Shown here in pieces: positions 12,401 through 24,549 of a stretch of 64,000 nt of DNA (position 1 is the stretch's first letter; every line of letters starts with the position of its first letter). The stretch covers positions 41,969,593 through 42,033,592 of the forward strand of contig NC_079501.1 in NCBI RefSeq assembly GCF_030052815.1, given 5' to 3'. The DNA is from Hevea brasiliensis (taxonomy: Eukaryota; Streptophyta; Magnoliopsida; Malpighiales; Euphorbiaceae). The notes under the pieces are model-generated. The model was not told the origin of the DNA, searched no databases, and was given only the letters and a program-made list of their open reading frames with translations. Made by a program: the position numbers and the translations under genes.

Positions 12401-12486
12401 TATTGTTTTAAATTGTGTTTGTGCACAATAATTTTGATTTCTTATTTTCTACTTAAAAATTTATTTGAACATTATAGTTTTAAATT

Positions 12487-12491
12487 GTATC
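12487..12491. other. Target duplication of element C (GTATC), left copy
   Basis: GTATC precedes TGTAACATCC at 12492 and recurs at 24550-24554 after GTGTTACA. Confidence 0.9.
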
Positions 12492-13032
12492 TGTAACATC
12501 CTCCCGGTAGCAATTCTCAAGATACTTCATCGCTCCTGACGATGTCATCCTGACAGCTAGAACTTCTGAAAAAAATATTTAAACTAAAGTGAGGAACCAT
12601 AATTAACTCAAATATTAATAATAAAAATTTAGTAAAAATGTTAGAAATAAAATACAACTAAATCAAATGAGCCGGTGCCCAAGCGATGGGTAACCAGAGG
12701 GAAGTTGCGGTTCTCGCAACGAGGAGCCCTAGACCCGGAGAAAAATTCATAAAATAATTTTTGGGACTCCAGAGAAGGGTCATTGAGGTTCCTATGGCAT
12801 TAGAATGCCAAGAAAATATTTAGAAAAATTTTTCAATCGGTACAGACAATTTTGACCCGTTAAGCCAAATGGAGGGCATTTTGGTCATTTCGCCTTCAGA
12901 GACAATTTTTGGCCGACTTGTCCAGTTGAGTAAATAATTATTATGACATAAAACATGAATTAATGTTGATGAAAAATTAATTTGAAGCTAGTAGAAAAGA
13001 AAAGAAAAGAAAATAAGGAAAATTAAAGATAA

Positions 13033-13050
13033 TGACATCACATGATGTCA
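13033..13050. promoter_or_regulatory. Paired bZIP-like sites upstream of C leader
   Basis: TGACATCA, two bases, then TGATGTCA: an inverted pair about 80 bp before the CT-rich leader. It is repeated at 17678-17695 in the other LTR of C. TGACATCA is one CpG transition from the TGACGTCA bZIP core. Confidence 0.5.
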
Positions 13051-15436
13051 CTCACTTAATCCCAACCAATCACAAGTTAATAAGCATTCTTAAAACACTT
13101 AAAAGAGACAAAATGGACCAAAATAAATCTGCTCTTCTTCTTCTTCTTCCTCCAATACGTGACTCTCTTCTCCATAGCCTCCATAGAAATTTCTTTCATC
13201 ACTTTCATTTTTCCCATGAATTTCCACTACTAAACCCTAAGTCACCTTCATCAAAACTTGTCCATACCTCTTGGGGAAATGTTTGGCAGCCAAGAAAAGG
13301 AAAGGAAGTGAAGTTTGAGTTGAAAAAAAATCTGCCCTATTCAAGGTTAGCGCACATATATACTCAAAACTCTTTATTTCCATGCTAGAGACTTGAAACA
13401 AGTATGAATTTGTAACTTAAATGAACCAAAATTATGTGTATGCCTACTATGATTTTCGGCAGCCCTAAGGAAGGAATAATGATGGAGTGCTTTTTATGGT
13501 TTTAATGGACTTAGAATGAATTAGAGATTATGTTTAAGGTGTATATTCACATATATAATGAATGGAAGTGCTTAAGTAGGTGTATGTGTGAATCATAAGG
13601 GAAAACTAGGGTTTTGAGAAGTGAAAATTTGACTTGGCTTAGGAAATTGTTAGAGAACATTTTAATGGTCAATTAGTGACCATTTTAGGTAAGTTGACCA
13701 TAATTTGGACTGAAATGTAGCATGGCAAAGTGAATGAGTATGCTGCCTTGTGAGTGCAGCAGGGTGACTGAAATTTCAGTCCACTTGGACTGCCATATCT
13801 TGGGCTGTGTAGGTCCAATTGGTGTTTAGCCAATTGGACATGAATCTAGGCTTGTAATGGCACATTTTTGCTGAAGAAACCATGCCCAAAAGACCAAAGC
13901 AAGAGGACCAAAAGTTGGCCCCATTCCGGATACCCTGCAACCAGCACCTGCAGAAATGACAAAATGAACAGTAACTGTTCATTTGGCCATAACTCACTGT
14001 AGATATGGTCAATTGACCTGAAATTTTTATAGCAACAAGATAGGATATAGAAAAACAACTTTCATGAAGAACATCATCCCAAATTATGCCATTAACCCAT
14101 TCAAATTATTGAGAAAAGTTAAGTGATCAAACTTGCAACTCTGCAGATTTTCATTTGAGCAGTAATGTTTGGATGACTATAACTCTCTCTAGAAAACTCG
14201 GATTTAGGCAATTCTTGAACCGATGGAAACCTAAGGCATGGTAGAACATTTCATATGAAGAAATTTAGACCAAATTATGAACTTAACTTGATCAAATTAC
14301 TGACCAAAGTTGGATAAAAATCTGCCAGAACTTAAGATACCAGTATGAACAGTGCACGTGAACAGTAAACTTCATTTGGCCATAACTCACTCTAGAAATG
14401 ATCAATTGACCTGAAATATTTACAGCAACAAGTTAAGACATAGACAAACAACTTTCATGAAGAAACCTACCCCAAATTATGGCTAGAACCTATTCAAAAA
14501 TGCAATCATAGTCACTGTTCATGTTACTCTAGATATGGTAATTTCTGCAGAAATGAAATCCGGCCAGCTGTGGTTTTTGGACCATAACTGGACCTACAAA
14601 ACTCCAAATGGAGTGATTCAAAAAAAGAAATTCAACTAGACAAAATAAGGAACAACTTTCATGTTTACCATTTCCTCAAATTCCCACTGCAACAAGGCTT
14701 AATGGAACAGTGAATTGGGGCTTCAAAAACTGAAAATTCTGCTCTCTTGATTTTAAGCTTAGAAATGGTAATGGCAATCAATTCCAACAAGTTTTAAATG
14801 CAAAATGTGGTATCTTTGAGAACTTAGGTTCAATAAATTTATTATGTATGAAAAAGTCAACATTTTGGTTGACTGGTAAGGTGAATAGTAAACAAAATGA
14901 CACATAATACATAAGTAATACAACTTGAAATATAAAATGTAATTAACACAAATGGATTGTTTAGAGTATAAATGAGATAAAGTTATCATTAGGATTTACG
15001 TCTTTATTTCAAATAGGATTATAATACCTTGTACAAAAATTGATACATGAGGGGTAATAATGTGAATACAAATTCATATAAATATTGTAACGATTAGATG
15101 AATCACATGGATGTGTAAATGGGTTAATTGCTCTCATCATGAGAGAAATGAAAATATTTCGATGTACAAATAGTACATGAAAATCGATTGATGTAAATTG
15201 TAATTAACGTGAATGGTATGATGAATGCATAAATTATATAAAAATGAGATTTGGAGATTTATCCTTCTACTATAAATAAAATTAAAATACTATGAACGAT
15301 AAATGGAACATATAATGAAATAATAAAACTTATGAACATTTAATGGTACTAATGTGCCCTTGTATTGCCTAGACATGTGCGTCAGATTGGGGAGTTTGGC
15401 ATGCCAATAGCGTATTATTTTAGCAGTACTGCGAAA

Positions 15437-15515
15437 GGCTTTATGCCTGTATTCATGGCTTTATGCCCGTATTCGTGGCTTTTATGCCCGTATTCATGGC
15501 TTTTATGCCCGATTA
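15437..15515 (+). repeat. Tandem 20-21 bp array in LTR of C
   Basis: About four units of GGCTTTATGCCCGTATTCAT or close variants, each with a GGC...GCC mini-stem, followed by a hairpin ATGGCT/AGCCAT near 15526. The other LTR of C has the same array at about 23203-23280. Confidence 0.8.
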
Positions 15516-16074
15516 TGTGTTATCATGGCTTTTTAGCCATACTGACTACATACATGGTTGACGTTTTGCGTTCCATATTATGACGGCCCGAGGCACTGCG
15601 GTGTCCAGTGCCAACGACCCGTTATCCAGTTTAGTCAGCCTGTCGTAGGTTACTTGGGCAGTGTAATTCATTGAAATAAATTAAGACTATTAGTAATTAA
15701 AAACATTAGAGATCAAATAAATGAGTTAATAAGACTTCAAAAGAATTAGTTACAATTATGAAATGATCCAACCACATAAAAATTGTTAAGTAAAATGATA
15801 AGAGAGTTACAAAAATAGGTATAACTTAACTAAATATTTTAAATGTACCTTCTATTGCAATATGAATATAAATTGAGTACTTTTATTAATCCTGTATATC
15901 GTACATTATCACTGTGAATTTCGGAATTAAACGCTTCCAAAGCGAAACAAATGAGAATAAAAGATAATTAACATTAGACACATTGTATTAAATTAAATTG
16001 ATTCTTAAGTATTCAAATTATGCTTCGTTCTTTCTTTATTTGTATATATTATTTCTTGTTATATTATTGCACCA

Positions 16075-16116
16075 CTAAGCAGAAATGCTTAGCGCGATGG
16101 AATTGCTTCCTCGCGC
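16075..16116 (+). other. Conserved hairpin pair in LTR C
   Basis: HP1 pairs CTAAGCA with TGCTTAG around a GAAA loop (16075-16092). HP2 pairs GCGCGA with TCGCGC plus GGAA with TTCC (16092-16116), followed by AGG. The other copy is at 23841-23882. Confidence 0.72.
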
Positions 16117-16783
16117 AGGTACTGAAGGTAAAAACCAGTAGACTATCGACTGAGATTTTTGGAGTCCAGATCTGCAGAAGTGTTAGAAGAGTTCAAGATT
16201 GTCACCTCCTCAGCAATGCATGTAGATAGGGCTCATTTTATACATGTTATGTATATTGTTCATTCCTAGCACATTGTAAATTATTTGCATATCTTGTACA
16301 AAATAAACTCATGTAATTAACCTATGAATTATTGGAGCTACTCAAATTAAGTATTTTAATATGTAAATTAAAGCAGTTTGAAAATTTTACTTATGTGATT
16401 TGAGCATGAATGAGATTGTATGAACTCGAAGACAGATTTGAAATATATAGATAATGCATGGAAATGAATATGAAATTGAGATATATGAATGAGATATGAA
16501 TTATGAGAAAATTTTGAGAATGATTGATGAGATTATTATGATTAGCAAGGATAAGATTTTATTTTGAAAATATTATTGAATTTCAAATAGGTAAATAGTA
16601 AAATACGTCAACTGGGAATAAAATAGGGGAAACTCCACTGGTTTCTCCGTCAAAAAATAATTAATATTAAAATATAATGAGATCAAATTATGAAAGGAAT
16701 AAAGTAAGATAAGATAGGGTGCCTCGGCACCGAATGTAGCACACTTTTCTCGGCTACACTGTAGTTGGGTAAGGGGTGTTACA

Positions 16784-17139
16784 TTTAGTGGTATCAGAGC
16801 ATGGTTTTGGCGTTTCTGGACCTAGATAGATTGCATATCATGCATTGCATTCATAAGAGCCGAGGTGACACTATTGCAGATCTGTATTTCTTGTTTACTT
16901 TAGGTTAAGGTATGGAATAAGAGAGTGAAGAGACAATGAGATAGTGAATGGAGATGAGAAGGAGACTATATTTAAGATGAAAAAGGATGAGTACATAACT
17001 GTTTGAGGATAGGATTGAGATTAAGGAGAAAGTGAAGTAGGATAACACGGAAAGGTAAAGAAATAAAGAGGTAGTAGCTCCTTGGCTACTTACATTGGAT
17101 AAATTTCGAGGAAGAAATTTAAATAAGAGGGGAAGAGTT
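16784..17139 (+). other. Internal region of element C, 356 bp, non-coding
   Basis: This starts with the primer site TGGTATCAGAGC (16789-16800), continues through purine-rich sequence with stops in every frame, and ends in a purine tract (about 17125-17138). An ATGGAA followed at once by TAA near 16912 may be the last trace of a gag start. Confidence 0.88.
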
Positions 17140-18913
17140 GTAACATCCTCCCGGTAGCAATTCCAATACCATCTCTTAGGTGACGATGTCGGTCCGGACA
17201 GCTAGAACTTCTGAAAAAAATATTTAAACTAAAGTGAGGAACCATAATTAACTCAAATATTAATAAGAAAAATTTAGTAAAAATGTTAGAAATAAAATAC
17301 AACTAAATCAAATGAGCCGGTGCCCAAGCGATGGGTAACCAGAGGGAAGTTGCGGTTCTCGCAACGAAGAGCCCTAGACCCGGGGAAAAATTCATAAAAT
17401 AATTTTTGGGACTCCAGATAAGGGTCATTGAGGTTCCTATGGCATTAGAATGCCAAGAAAATATTTAGAAAAATTTTTCAATCGGTACAGACAATTTTGA
17501 CCCGTTAAGCCAAACGGAGGGCATTTTGGTCATTTCGCCTTCAGAGACGATTTTTGGCCGACTTGTCCAGTTGAGTAAATAATTATTATGACATAAAACA
17601 TGATTTAATGTTGATGAAAAATTAATTTGAAGCTAGTAGAAAAGAAAAGAAAAGAAAATAAAGAAAATTAAAGATAATGACATCACATGATGTCACTCAC
17701 TTAATCCCAACCAATCACAAGTTAATAAGCATTCTTAAAACACTTAAAAGAGTCAAAATGGACCAAAATAAATCTGCTCTTCTTCTTCTTCTTCCTCCAA
17801 TACGTGACTCTCTTCTCCATAGCCTCCATAGAAGTTTCTTTCATCACTTTCATTTTTCCCAAGAATTTCCACTACTAAACCCTAAGTCACCTTCATCAAA
17901 ACTTGTCCATACCTCTTGGGGAAATGTTTGCCAGCCAAGAAAAGGAAAGGAAGTGAAGTTTGAGTTGAAAAAAAATCTGCCCAATTCAAGGTTAGTGCAC
18001 ATATATACTCAAAACTCTTTATTTCCATGCTAGAGACTTGAAACAAGTATGAATTTGTAACTTAAATGAACCAAAATTATGTGTATGCCTACTATGATTT
18101 TCGGCAGCCCTAAGGAAGGAACAATGATGGAGTGTTTTTTATGGTTTTAATGGACTTAGAATGAATTAGAGATTATGTTTAAGGTGTATATACACATATA
18201 TAATGAATGGAAGTGCTTAAGTAGGTGTATGTGTGAATCATAAGGGAAAACTAGGGTTTTGAGAAGTGAAAATTTGACTTGGCTTAGGAAATTGTTAGAG
18301 AACATTTTAATGGTCAATTAGTGACCATTTTAGGTAAGTTGACCATAATTTGGACTGAAATGTAGCATGGCAAAGTGAATGAGTATGCTGCCTTGTGAGT
18401 GCAGCAGAGTGACTGAAATTTCAGTCCACTTGGACTGCCATATCTTGGGCTGTGTTGGTCCAATTGGTGTTTGGCCAATTGGACATGAAACTAGGCTTGT
18501 AATGGCAAATTTTTGCTGAAGAAACCATGCCCAAAAGACCAAAGCAAGAGGACCAAAAGTTGGCCCCATTCCGGATACCACCTTGACACTGCGAAATGAC
18601 CAAATGAACGATCGTTCATTTGGCCATAACTCACTGTAGATATGGTCAATTGACCTGAAATTTTTACAGCAACAAGATAGGATATAGAAAAACAACTTTC
18701 ATGAAGAACATCACCCCAAATTATGCCATTAACCCATTCAAATTATTGAGCAAAGTTAAGTGATCAAACTTGCAACTCTGCAGATTTTCATTTGAGCAGT
18801 AATGTTTGGATGACTATAACTCTCTCTAGAAAACTCGGATTTAGGCGATTCTTGAACCGATGGAAACCTAAGGCATGGTAGAACATTTCATATGAAGAAA
18901 TTTAGACCAAATT
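17140..18913 (+). repeat. 3' LTR of element C, first part
   Basis: Nearly identical to 12492-14277. It is interrupted at AAATT by solo LTR E and resumes at 22028. Confidence 0.92.
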
Positions 18914-19454
18914 TGTAACACCCTCCCGATAATCACTCCGTACATCCTACTGTTCCGGTGACTGGTGTCGGTCCGGACAGCTAGAATGTCTGGAAAAATA
19001 TTTAAACTAAAGTCAGGAACCATAATTAACTCAAATATTAATAAGAGATATTTAGTAAAAATTTTAGAAATAAAATACAACCAAGTCAAACGAGCCGGTG
19101 CCCAAGCGATGGGTAACCAGAGGTAAGTTGCGGTTCTCGCAACGAGGAGCCCTATACCCGGGGGAAAAATTATAAAATAATTTTTGGGACTCCGGAGAAG
19201 GGTTATTGAGGTTCCCATGGCATTAGAATGCCAAGAAAATACTTAGAAAAAATTTTCAATCGATACAGACAATTTTGACCCGTTAAGCCAAACGGAGGGC
19301 ATTTTGGTCATTTCGCCTTCAGAGGTGATTTTTGGCCGACTTGTCCAGTTGAGTAAATAATTAATATGACATAAAATATGAATAAACATTACTAGAAATT
19401 AAATTGAACTTGAGTAGTGGAGGAAAGAAAAGAAAATGAGGAAAATGGGCATTT

Positions 19455-19475
19455 ATGACATCATGGTGATGTCAT
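19455..19475. promoter_or_regulatory. Paired bZIP-like sites in LTR E
   Basis: ATGACATCA, three bases, TGATGTCAT, at the same place relative to the leader as in C and D. Confidence 0.5.
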
Positions 19476-21371
19476 TAAGAAAATTTTGACCAATCACACT
19501 TAAGCCATTGTTTGACTAACTATTAAAAGAGATTAAAGAAGACCAAAATAACACAAATTGCAGCAGCTACCTCCCTCCCCAAAGGCCAGCCGAAAGCGCC
19601 TAGACACCTCCATGGATTTTTTTTTCAATCAAGCTCAATCTCTCCCTTTCTTACACCACTAAACCCTAACCCCTTTCATTAAACCTTGACCATATCACTT
19701 GGAGAAGCTCTTGGCAGCCAAGAAGAAGAAGTAAAGTAAGGTTTAGGGGCTTGGAAAATTCTGCCCATTCAAGGTTAGTGCACTTATACCCATTAAACTC
19801 TTTATTTCCATGATTTTGGACTTGAACTTAGTAAGATTTGTAGTTTAAATGAACAAAAACCTATGAGTATGAACACTTGAATTTCGGCTGCCCTAGTAAA
19901 AGAATATGTAGGAATGTTTTTGATGAGCTTGAAGTGAATTAGAAACCATATTTGAAGTTATAAACATATGAGTAATGCCTTAGTAGCTAGCTAAGGTAAA
20001 TGGCATAAATTATGAATTTGAATTAGGGTTTTGGGGAGTGAAAAATTGATTTGGCTTAGGAAATTGTTAGAGCACATTTTAATGGTCAATTAGTGACCAT
20101 TTTAGGTATGTTGACCATAATTAGAACTGAAAAATGGTATGGCAAAGTCAAGGTATAAACTGCCCTAGGACAGCAGCATAGGGACTGAAAATTCAGTCCC
20201 TTTGCACTGCCATAACTTGGGCTGTGTTAGTCCAATTGGTGTTTGGCCAATTGGACATGAAACTAGGCTTATAATGGCACATTTTTGCTGAAGAAACCAT
20301 GCCCAAAAGACCAAAGCAAGAGGACCAAAACTTGGCCCCAATCCGGAACCCTGAAACTGATTCTGCAGAATTGACCAAATGAACAGTAACTGTTCATTTG
20401 GCCATAACTCACTGTAGATTTGGTCAATTGACCTGAAATTTTTACAGCAACAAGTTAAGACATAGAAAAACAACTTTCATGAAGGAACCTACCCCAAATT
20501 ATGGCCAGAACTTAACCCAAATGGCAGTGGCAGTCACTGTTCATGCACTGTAGATATGGTAATTTTCTGCAGAATGCACATCCGGCCAGCTTGGGATTTT
20601 GGACCATATCTAGAGCTACAAAACTCCAAATGGAGTGATTCAAAAAAGGAAATTCAACTAGACAAAATAAGGAACAACTTTCATGTTTTACATTTCTTCA
20701 AATTCCCACAGTAACAGTGTCCAATGGAACAGTGAAGTTATGGTACAAAATCTGAAAAATCTGCTCCTTTGGTTTAATGCTTAGAAATGGTATTAACACT
20801 TAATGCCAACAAGTTTTAAACACCAAATGTGGTATGTTGGGAGTGCCAAAGTCAATGTACACATTTTTATTCTAAAAGTCAACATTTTTGTTGACCAATG
20901 ATGAATAGTGACACCAAAAATTTGAAATTCACAAATTGAAGAATTTAAAAGTTTCAAATGCCCTAGTATACCTAACAAGATTGGTTTGGATAGTTTGGCA
21001 TGCCAATAGGGTTCAGTTAGCAGTACTGCACATGGCAATATGCCATTCCGTGATTTCATGGCTTTTAGCCATTCTGACTTTGTATTGAGACTTGGCCTTG
21101 TGCCTGATATTATTTACTGACTTGTTAGTTACATTACTGCCGGAGATGCATATGTGAACGATGGTGTGACGGCCCGAGGTACTAGGTATCCAGTGCCAGT
21201 TTACCCGTTATCCAGTCCAGTCGTCTAGTGTGGGTTACTTGGGGTAACCAAATGAATAAAAGTGAACAAAGTTAATGAAATAATGAATATACCAACACCA
21301 AACAAAGAAAGCATACACATTCTATATACATTTATTTTCTTGCTATTTTCTTTTATTATATTATTGCACCA

Positions 21372-21410
21372 CTAAGCATTATTGCTTAGCGCGTTGCTTT
21401 TGCCACGCGT
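21372..21410 (+). other. Conserved hairpin pair in LTR E
   Basis: HP1 CTAAGCA/TGCTTAG with loop TTAT. HP2 CGCGT/ACGCG, followed by TAGG. HP2 differs in sequence from C (GCGCGA/TCGCGC) but keeps pairing. Confidence 0.7.
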
Positions 21411-22027
21411 AGGTACTAGAGATCCTGATCGTGAGCCCAGTAGACTGCAGACTGGGTGAGTTCATCCTGTAGATCTGCACAGTGTCCGTGTCACCTCACT
21501 ACCTGCAGTGCATTGGTAGGGCACTAGGTGTCATTTTGTCATTTTGATATTTTGTAGCAGATTTTTACTTTCTCATATGTATTTGAACTCATGTAATATA
21601 TTTTGATGTTCATGTAAATAATGAAAGTTATGACTATGAATGCAAAAATTTGAGCATGTATTTATCGCTTGTATATGAGAAATGGATGTTTGAGAAATGA
21701 AAAGATTATTGAGAATTGAAATTGAGAAATATTGTTGAGATTTTGGAATTTTGGAGTTTGAGATGATGAAATACAAATATTGGAAGTGTTTTTAACAGGT
21801 TCCGAAGAACTGTTTTCTCCATTTTTAGCCGGTACTCCGCCGGATTTTCTTTAAAATCTTCGGAACCTCAAATGAATAATGCTTTTGATAAATGGTTAAA
21901 ATAAATCACATTTCATAAATTAACTTCAAAAGCATGATATAAATGAATTGAGTAATATTAGAGTGTGCCAGTACACCGTGTGGCATTACTTACTCGGGTA
22001 TACTGTACACGGGTAAGGAGTGTCACA

Positions 22028-24549
22028 AAATTATGAACTTAACTTGATCAAATTACTGACCAAAGTTGGATCAAAATCTGCCAGAACTTAAGATACCAGT
22101 ATGAACAGTGCACGTGAACAGTAAACTTCATTTGGCCATAACTCACTGTAGAAATGGTCAATTGACCTGAAATTTTTACAGCAACAAGTTAAGACATAGA
22201 AAAACAACTTTCATGAAGAAACCTACCCCAAATTATGGCCAGAACCTATTCAAAAATGCAATCACATTCACTGTTCATGTTACTATAGATATGGTAATTT
22301 CTGCAGAAATGAAATCCGGCCAGCTGTGGTTTTTGGACCATAACTGGACCTACAAAACTCCAAATGGAGTGATTCAAAAAAAGAAATTCAACTAGACAAA
22401 ATAAGGAACAACTTTCATGTTTACCATTTCCTCAAATTCCCATTGCAACAAGGCTTAATGGAACAGTAAATTGGGGCTTCAAAAACTGAAAATTCTGCCC
22501 TCTTGATTTTAAGCTTAGAAATGGTAATGGCAATCAATTCCAACAAGTTTTAAATGCAAAATGTGGTATCTTTGAGAACTTAGGTTCAATAAATTTATTA
22601 TGTATGAAAAAGTCAATATTTTGGTTGACTGGTAAGGTGAATAGTAAACAAAATGACACATAATACATAAGTAATACAACTTGAAATATAAAATGTAATT
22701 AACACAAATGGATTGTTTAGAGTATAAATGAGATAAAGTTATCATTAGGATTTACGTCTTTATTTCAAATAGGATTATAATACCTTGTACAAAAATTGAT
22801 ACATGAGGGGTAATAATGTGAATACTAATTCATATAAATATTGTAACGATTAGATGAATCACATGGATGTGTAAATGGGTTAATTGCTCTCATCATGAGA
22901 GCAATGAAAATATATGAAAATATTTCGATGTACAAATAGTACATGAAAATCGATTGATGTAAATTGTAATTAACGTGAATGGTATGATGAATGCATAAAT
23001 TATATAAAAATGAGATTTGGAGATTTATGCTTCTACTATAAATAAAATTAAAATACTATGAACGAAAAATGGAACATATAATGAAATAATAAAACTTATG
23101 AACATTTAATGGTACTAATGTGCCCTTGTATTGCCTAGACATGTGTGTCAGATTAGGTAGTTTGGCATGCCAATAGGGTATTGTTTTAGCAGTACTGCGA
23201 AAGGCTTTATGCCTGTATTCATGGCTTTATGCCCGTATTCATGGCTTTTATGCCCGTATTCATGGCTTTTATGCCCGATTATGTGTTATCATGGCTTTTT
23301 AGCCATACTGACTGCATACGTGGTTGACGTTTTGCGTCCCATAGTATGACGGCCCGAGGCACTGCGGTGTCCAGTGCCAACGACCCGTTATCCAGTTTAG
23401 TCAGCCTGTCGTAGGTTACTTGGGCAGTGTAATTCATTGAAATAAATTAAGACTATTAGTAATTAAAAACATTAGAGATCAAATAAATGAGTTAATAAGA
23501 CTTCAAAAGAATTAGTTACAATTATGAAATGATCCAACCACATAAAAATTGTTAAGTAAAATGATAAGAGAGTTACAAAAATAGGTATAACTTAACTAAA
23601 TATTTTAAATGTACCTTCTATTGCAATATGAATATAAATTGAGTACTTTTATTAATCCTGTATATCGTACATTATCACTGTGAATTTCGGAATTAAACGC
23701 TTCCAAAGCGAAACAAATGAGAATAAAAGATAATTAACATTAGACACATTGTATTAAATTAAATTGATTCTTAAGTATTCAAATTATGCTTCGTTCTTTC
23801 TTTATTTGTATATATTATTTCTTGTTATATTATTGCACCACTAAGCAGAAATGCTTAGCGCGATGGAATTGCTTCCTCGCGCAGGTACTGAAGGTAAAAA
23901 CCAGTAGACTATCGACTGAGATTTTTGGAGTCCAGATCTGCAGAAGTGTTAGAAGAGTTCAAGATTGTCACCTCCTCAGCAATGCATGTAGATAGGGCTC
24001 ATTTTATACATGTTATGTATATTGTTCATTCCTAGCACATTGTAAATTATTTGTATATCTTGTACAAAATAAACTCATGTAATTAACCTATGAATTATGG
24101 GAGCTACTCAAAGTAAGTATTTTAATATGTAAATTAAAGCAGTTTGAAAATTTTACTTATTTGATTTGAGCATGAATGAGATTGTATGAACTCGAAGACA
24201 GATTTGAAATATATAGATAATGCATGGAAATGAATATGAAATTGAGATATATGAATGAGATATGAATTATGAGAAAATTTTGAGAATGATTGATGAGATC
24301 ATTATGATTAGCAAAGATAAGATTTTATTTTGAAAATATTATTGAATTTCAAATAGGTAAATAGTAAAATACGTCAACTGGTAATAAAATAGGGGAAACT
24401 CCGCTAGTTTCTCCGTCGAAAAATAATTAATATTAAAATATAATGAGATCAAATTATGAAAGGAATAAAGTAAGATAAGATAGGGTGCCTCGGCACCGAA
24501 TGTAGCACACTTTGCTCGGCTACACTGTAGTCGGGTAAGGGGTGTTACA
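22028..24549 (+). repeat. 3' LTR of element C, second part
   Basis: Continues the LTR after solo LTR E and ends GGTGTTACA. It matches 14273-16783, with a short duplication of ATATGAAAAT near 22908 as a visible difference. Confidence 0.92.

Larger units (their letters stand above)
12492..16783 (+). repeat. 5' LTR of element C
   Basis: TGTAACATCC to GTGTTACA. Ordered contents: the AGCGATGGGTAACC block; paired TGACATCA/TGATGTCA (13033-13050); a CT-rich leader (13133-13200); splice-donor-like AAG/GTTAGC (13345); repeated modules with CATAACT and CTTTCATGAAG (13800-14680); a 20-21 bp tandem array (15437-15515); a GGCACTG/CAGTGCC hairpin near 15591; the hairpin pair at 16075-16116; and a poly(A)-type T-rich tail. 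A 118-codon open frame at 13032-13388 occurs in both LTRs, but their near identity makes that uninformative. Confidence 0.9.
18914..22027 (+). mobile_element. Solo LTR E (about 3.1 kb), innermost insertion
   Basis: TGTAACACCC to GTGTCACA, flanked by AAATT (18909-18913 and 22028-22032). There is no internal region, primer site or second LTR. The uninterrupted copy of the target is visible at 14265-14285 in the other LTR of C. It shares layout with C: AGCGATGGGTAACC block, TGACATCA pair (19455-19475), donor-like AAG/GTTAGT (19773), CATAACT modules, ATGGC/GCCAT hairpins (about 21023-21070) and the hairpin pair (21372-21410). Confidence 0.92.
12492..24549 (+). mobile_element. Element C: non-autonomous retrotransposon with giant LTRs and a tiny interior
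   Basis: C has two nearly identical LTRs of 4292 bp (12492-16783) and about 4291 bp (17140-18913 plus 22033-24549, excluding solo LTR E and its duplicated target) around only 356 bp. The interior has a primer site for initiator tRNA-Met and a purine tract but no coding domain. A GTATC duplication flanks it. It must have been copied with proteins supplied elsewhere. The high LTR identity suggests relatively recent insertion, consistent with its deep position in the nest. Confidence 0.92.

Noticed and set aside
13032..13388. 118-codon open frame in both LTRs of C (also 17677-18033)
   Set aside because: The two LTRs are nearly identical, so conservation is expected by descent. The frame spans promoter-like sequence, the leader and the splice-donor-like site, and has no recognisable domain.
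15365..15583. Open frame with repeated SWLLCPY-type residues
   Set aside because: It is only the translation of the 20-21 bp tandem array in the LTR of C.
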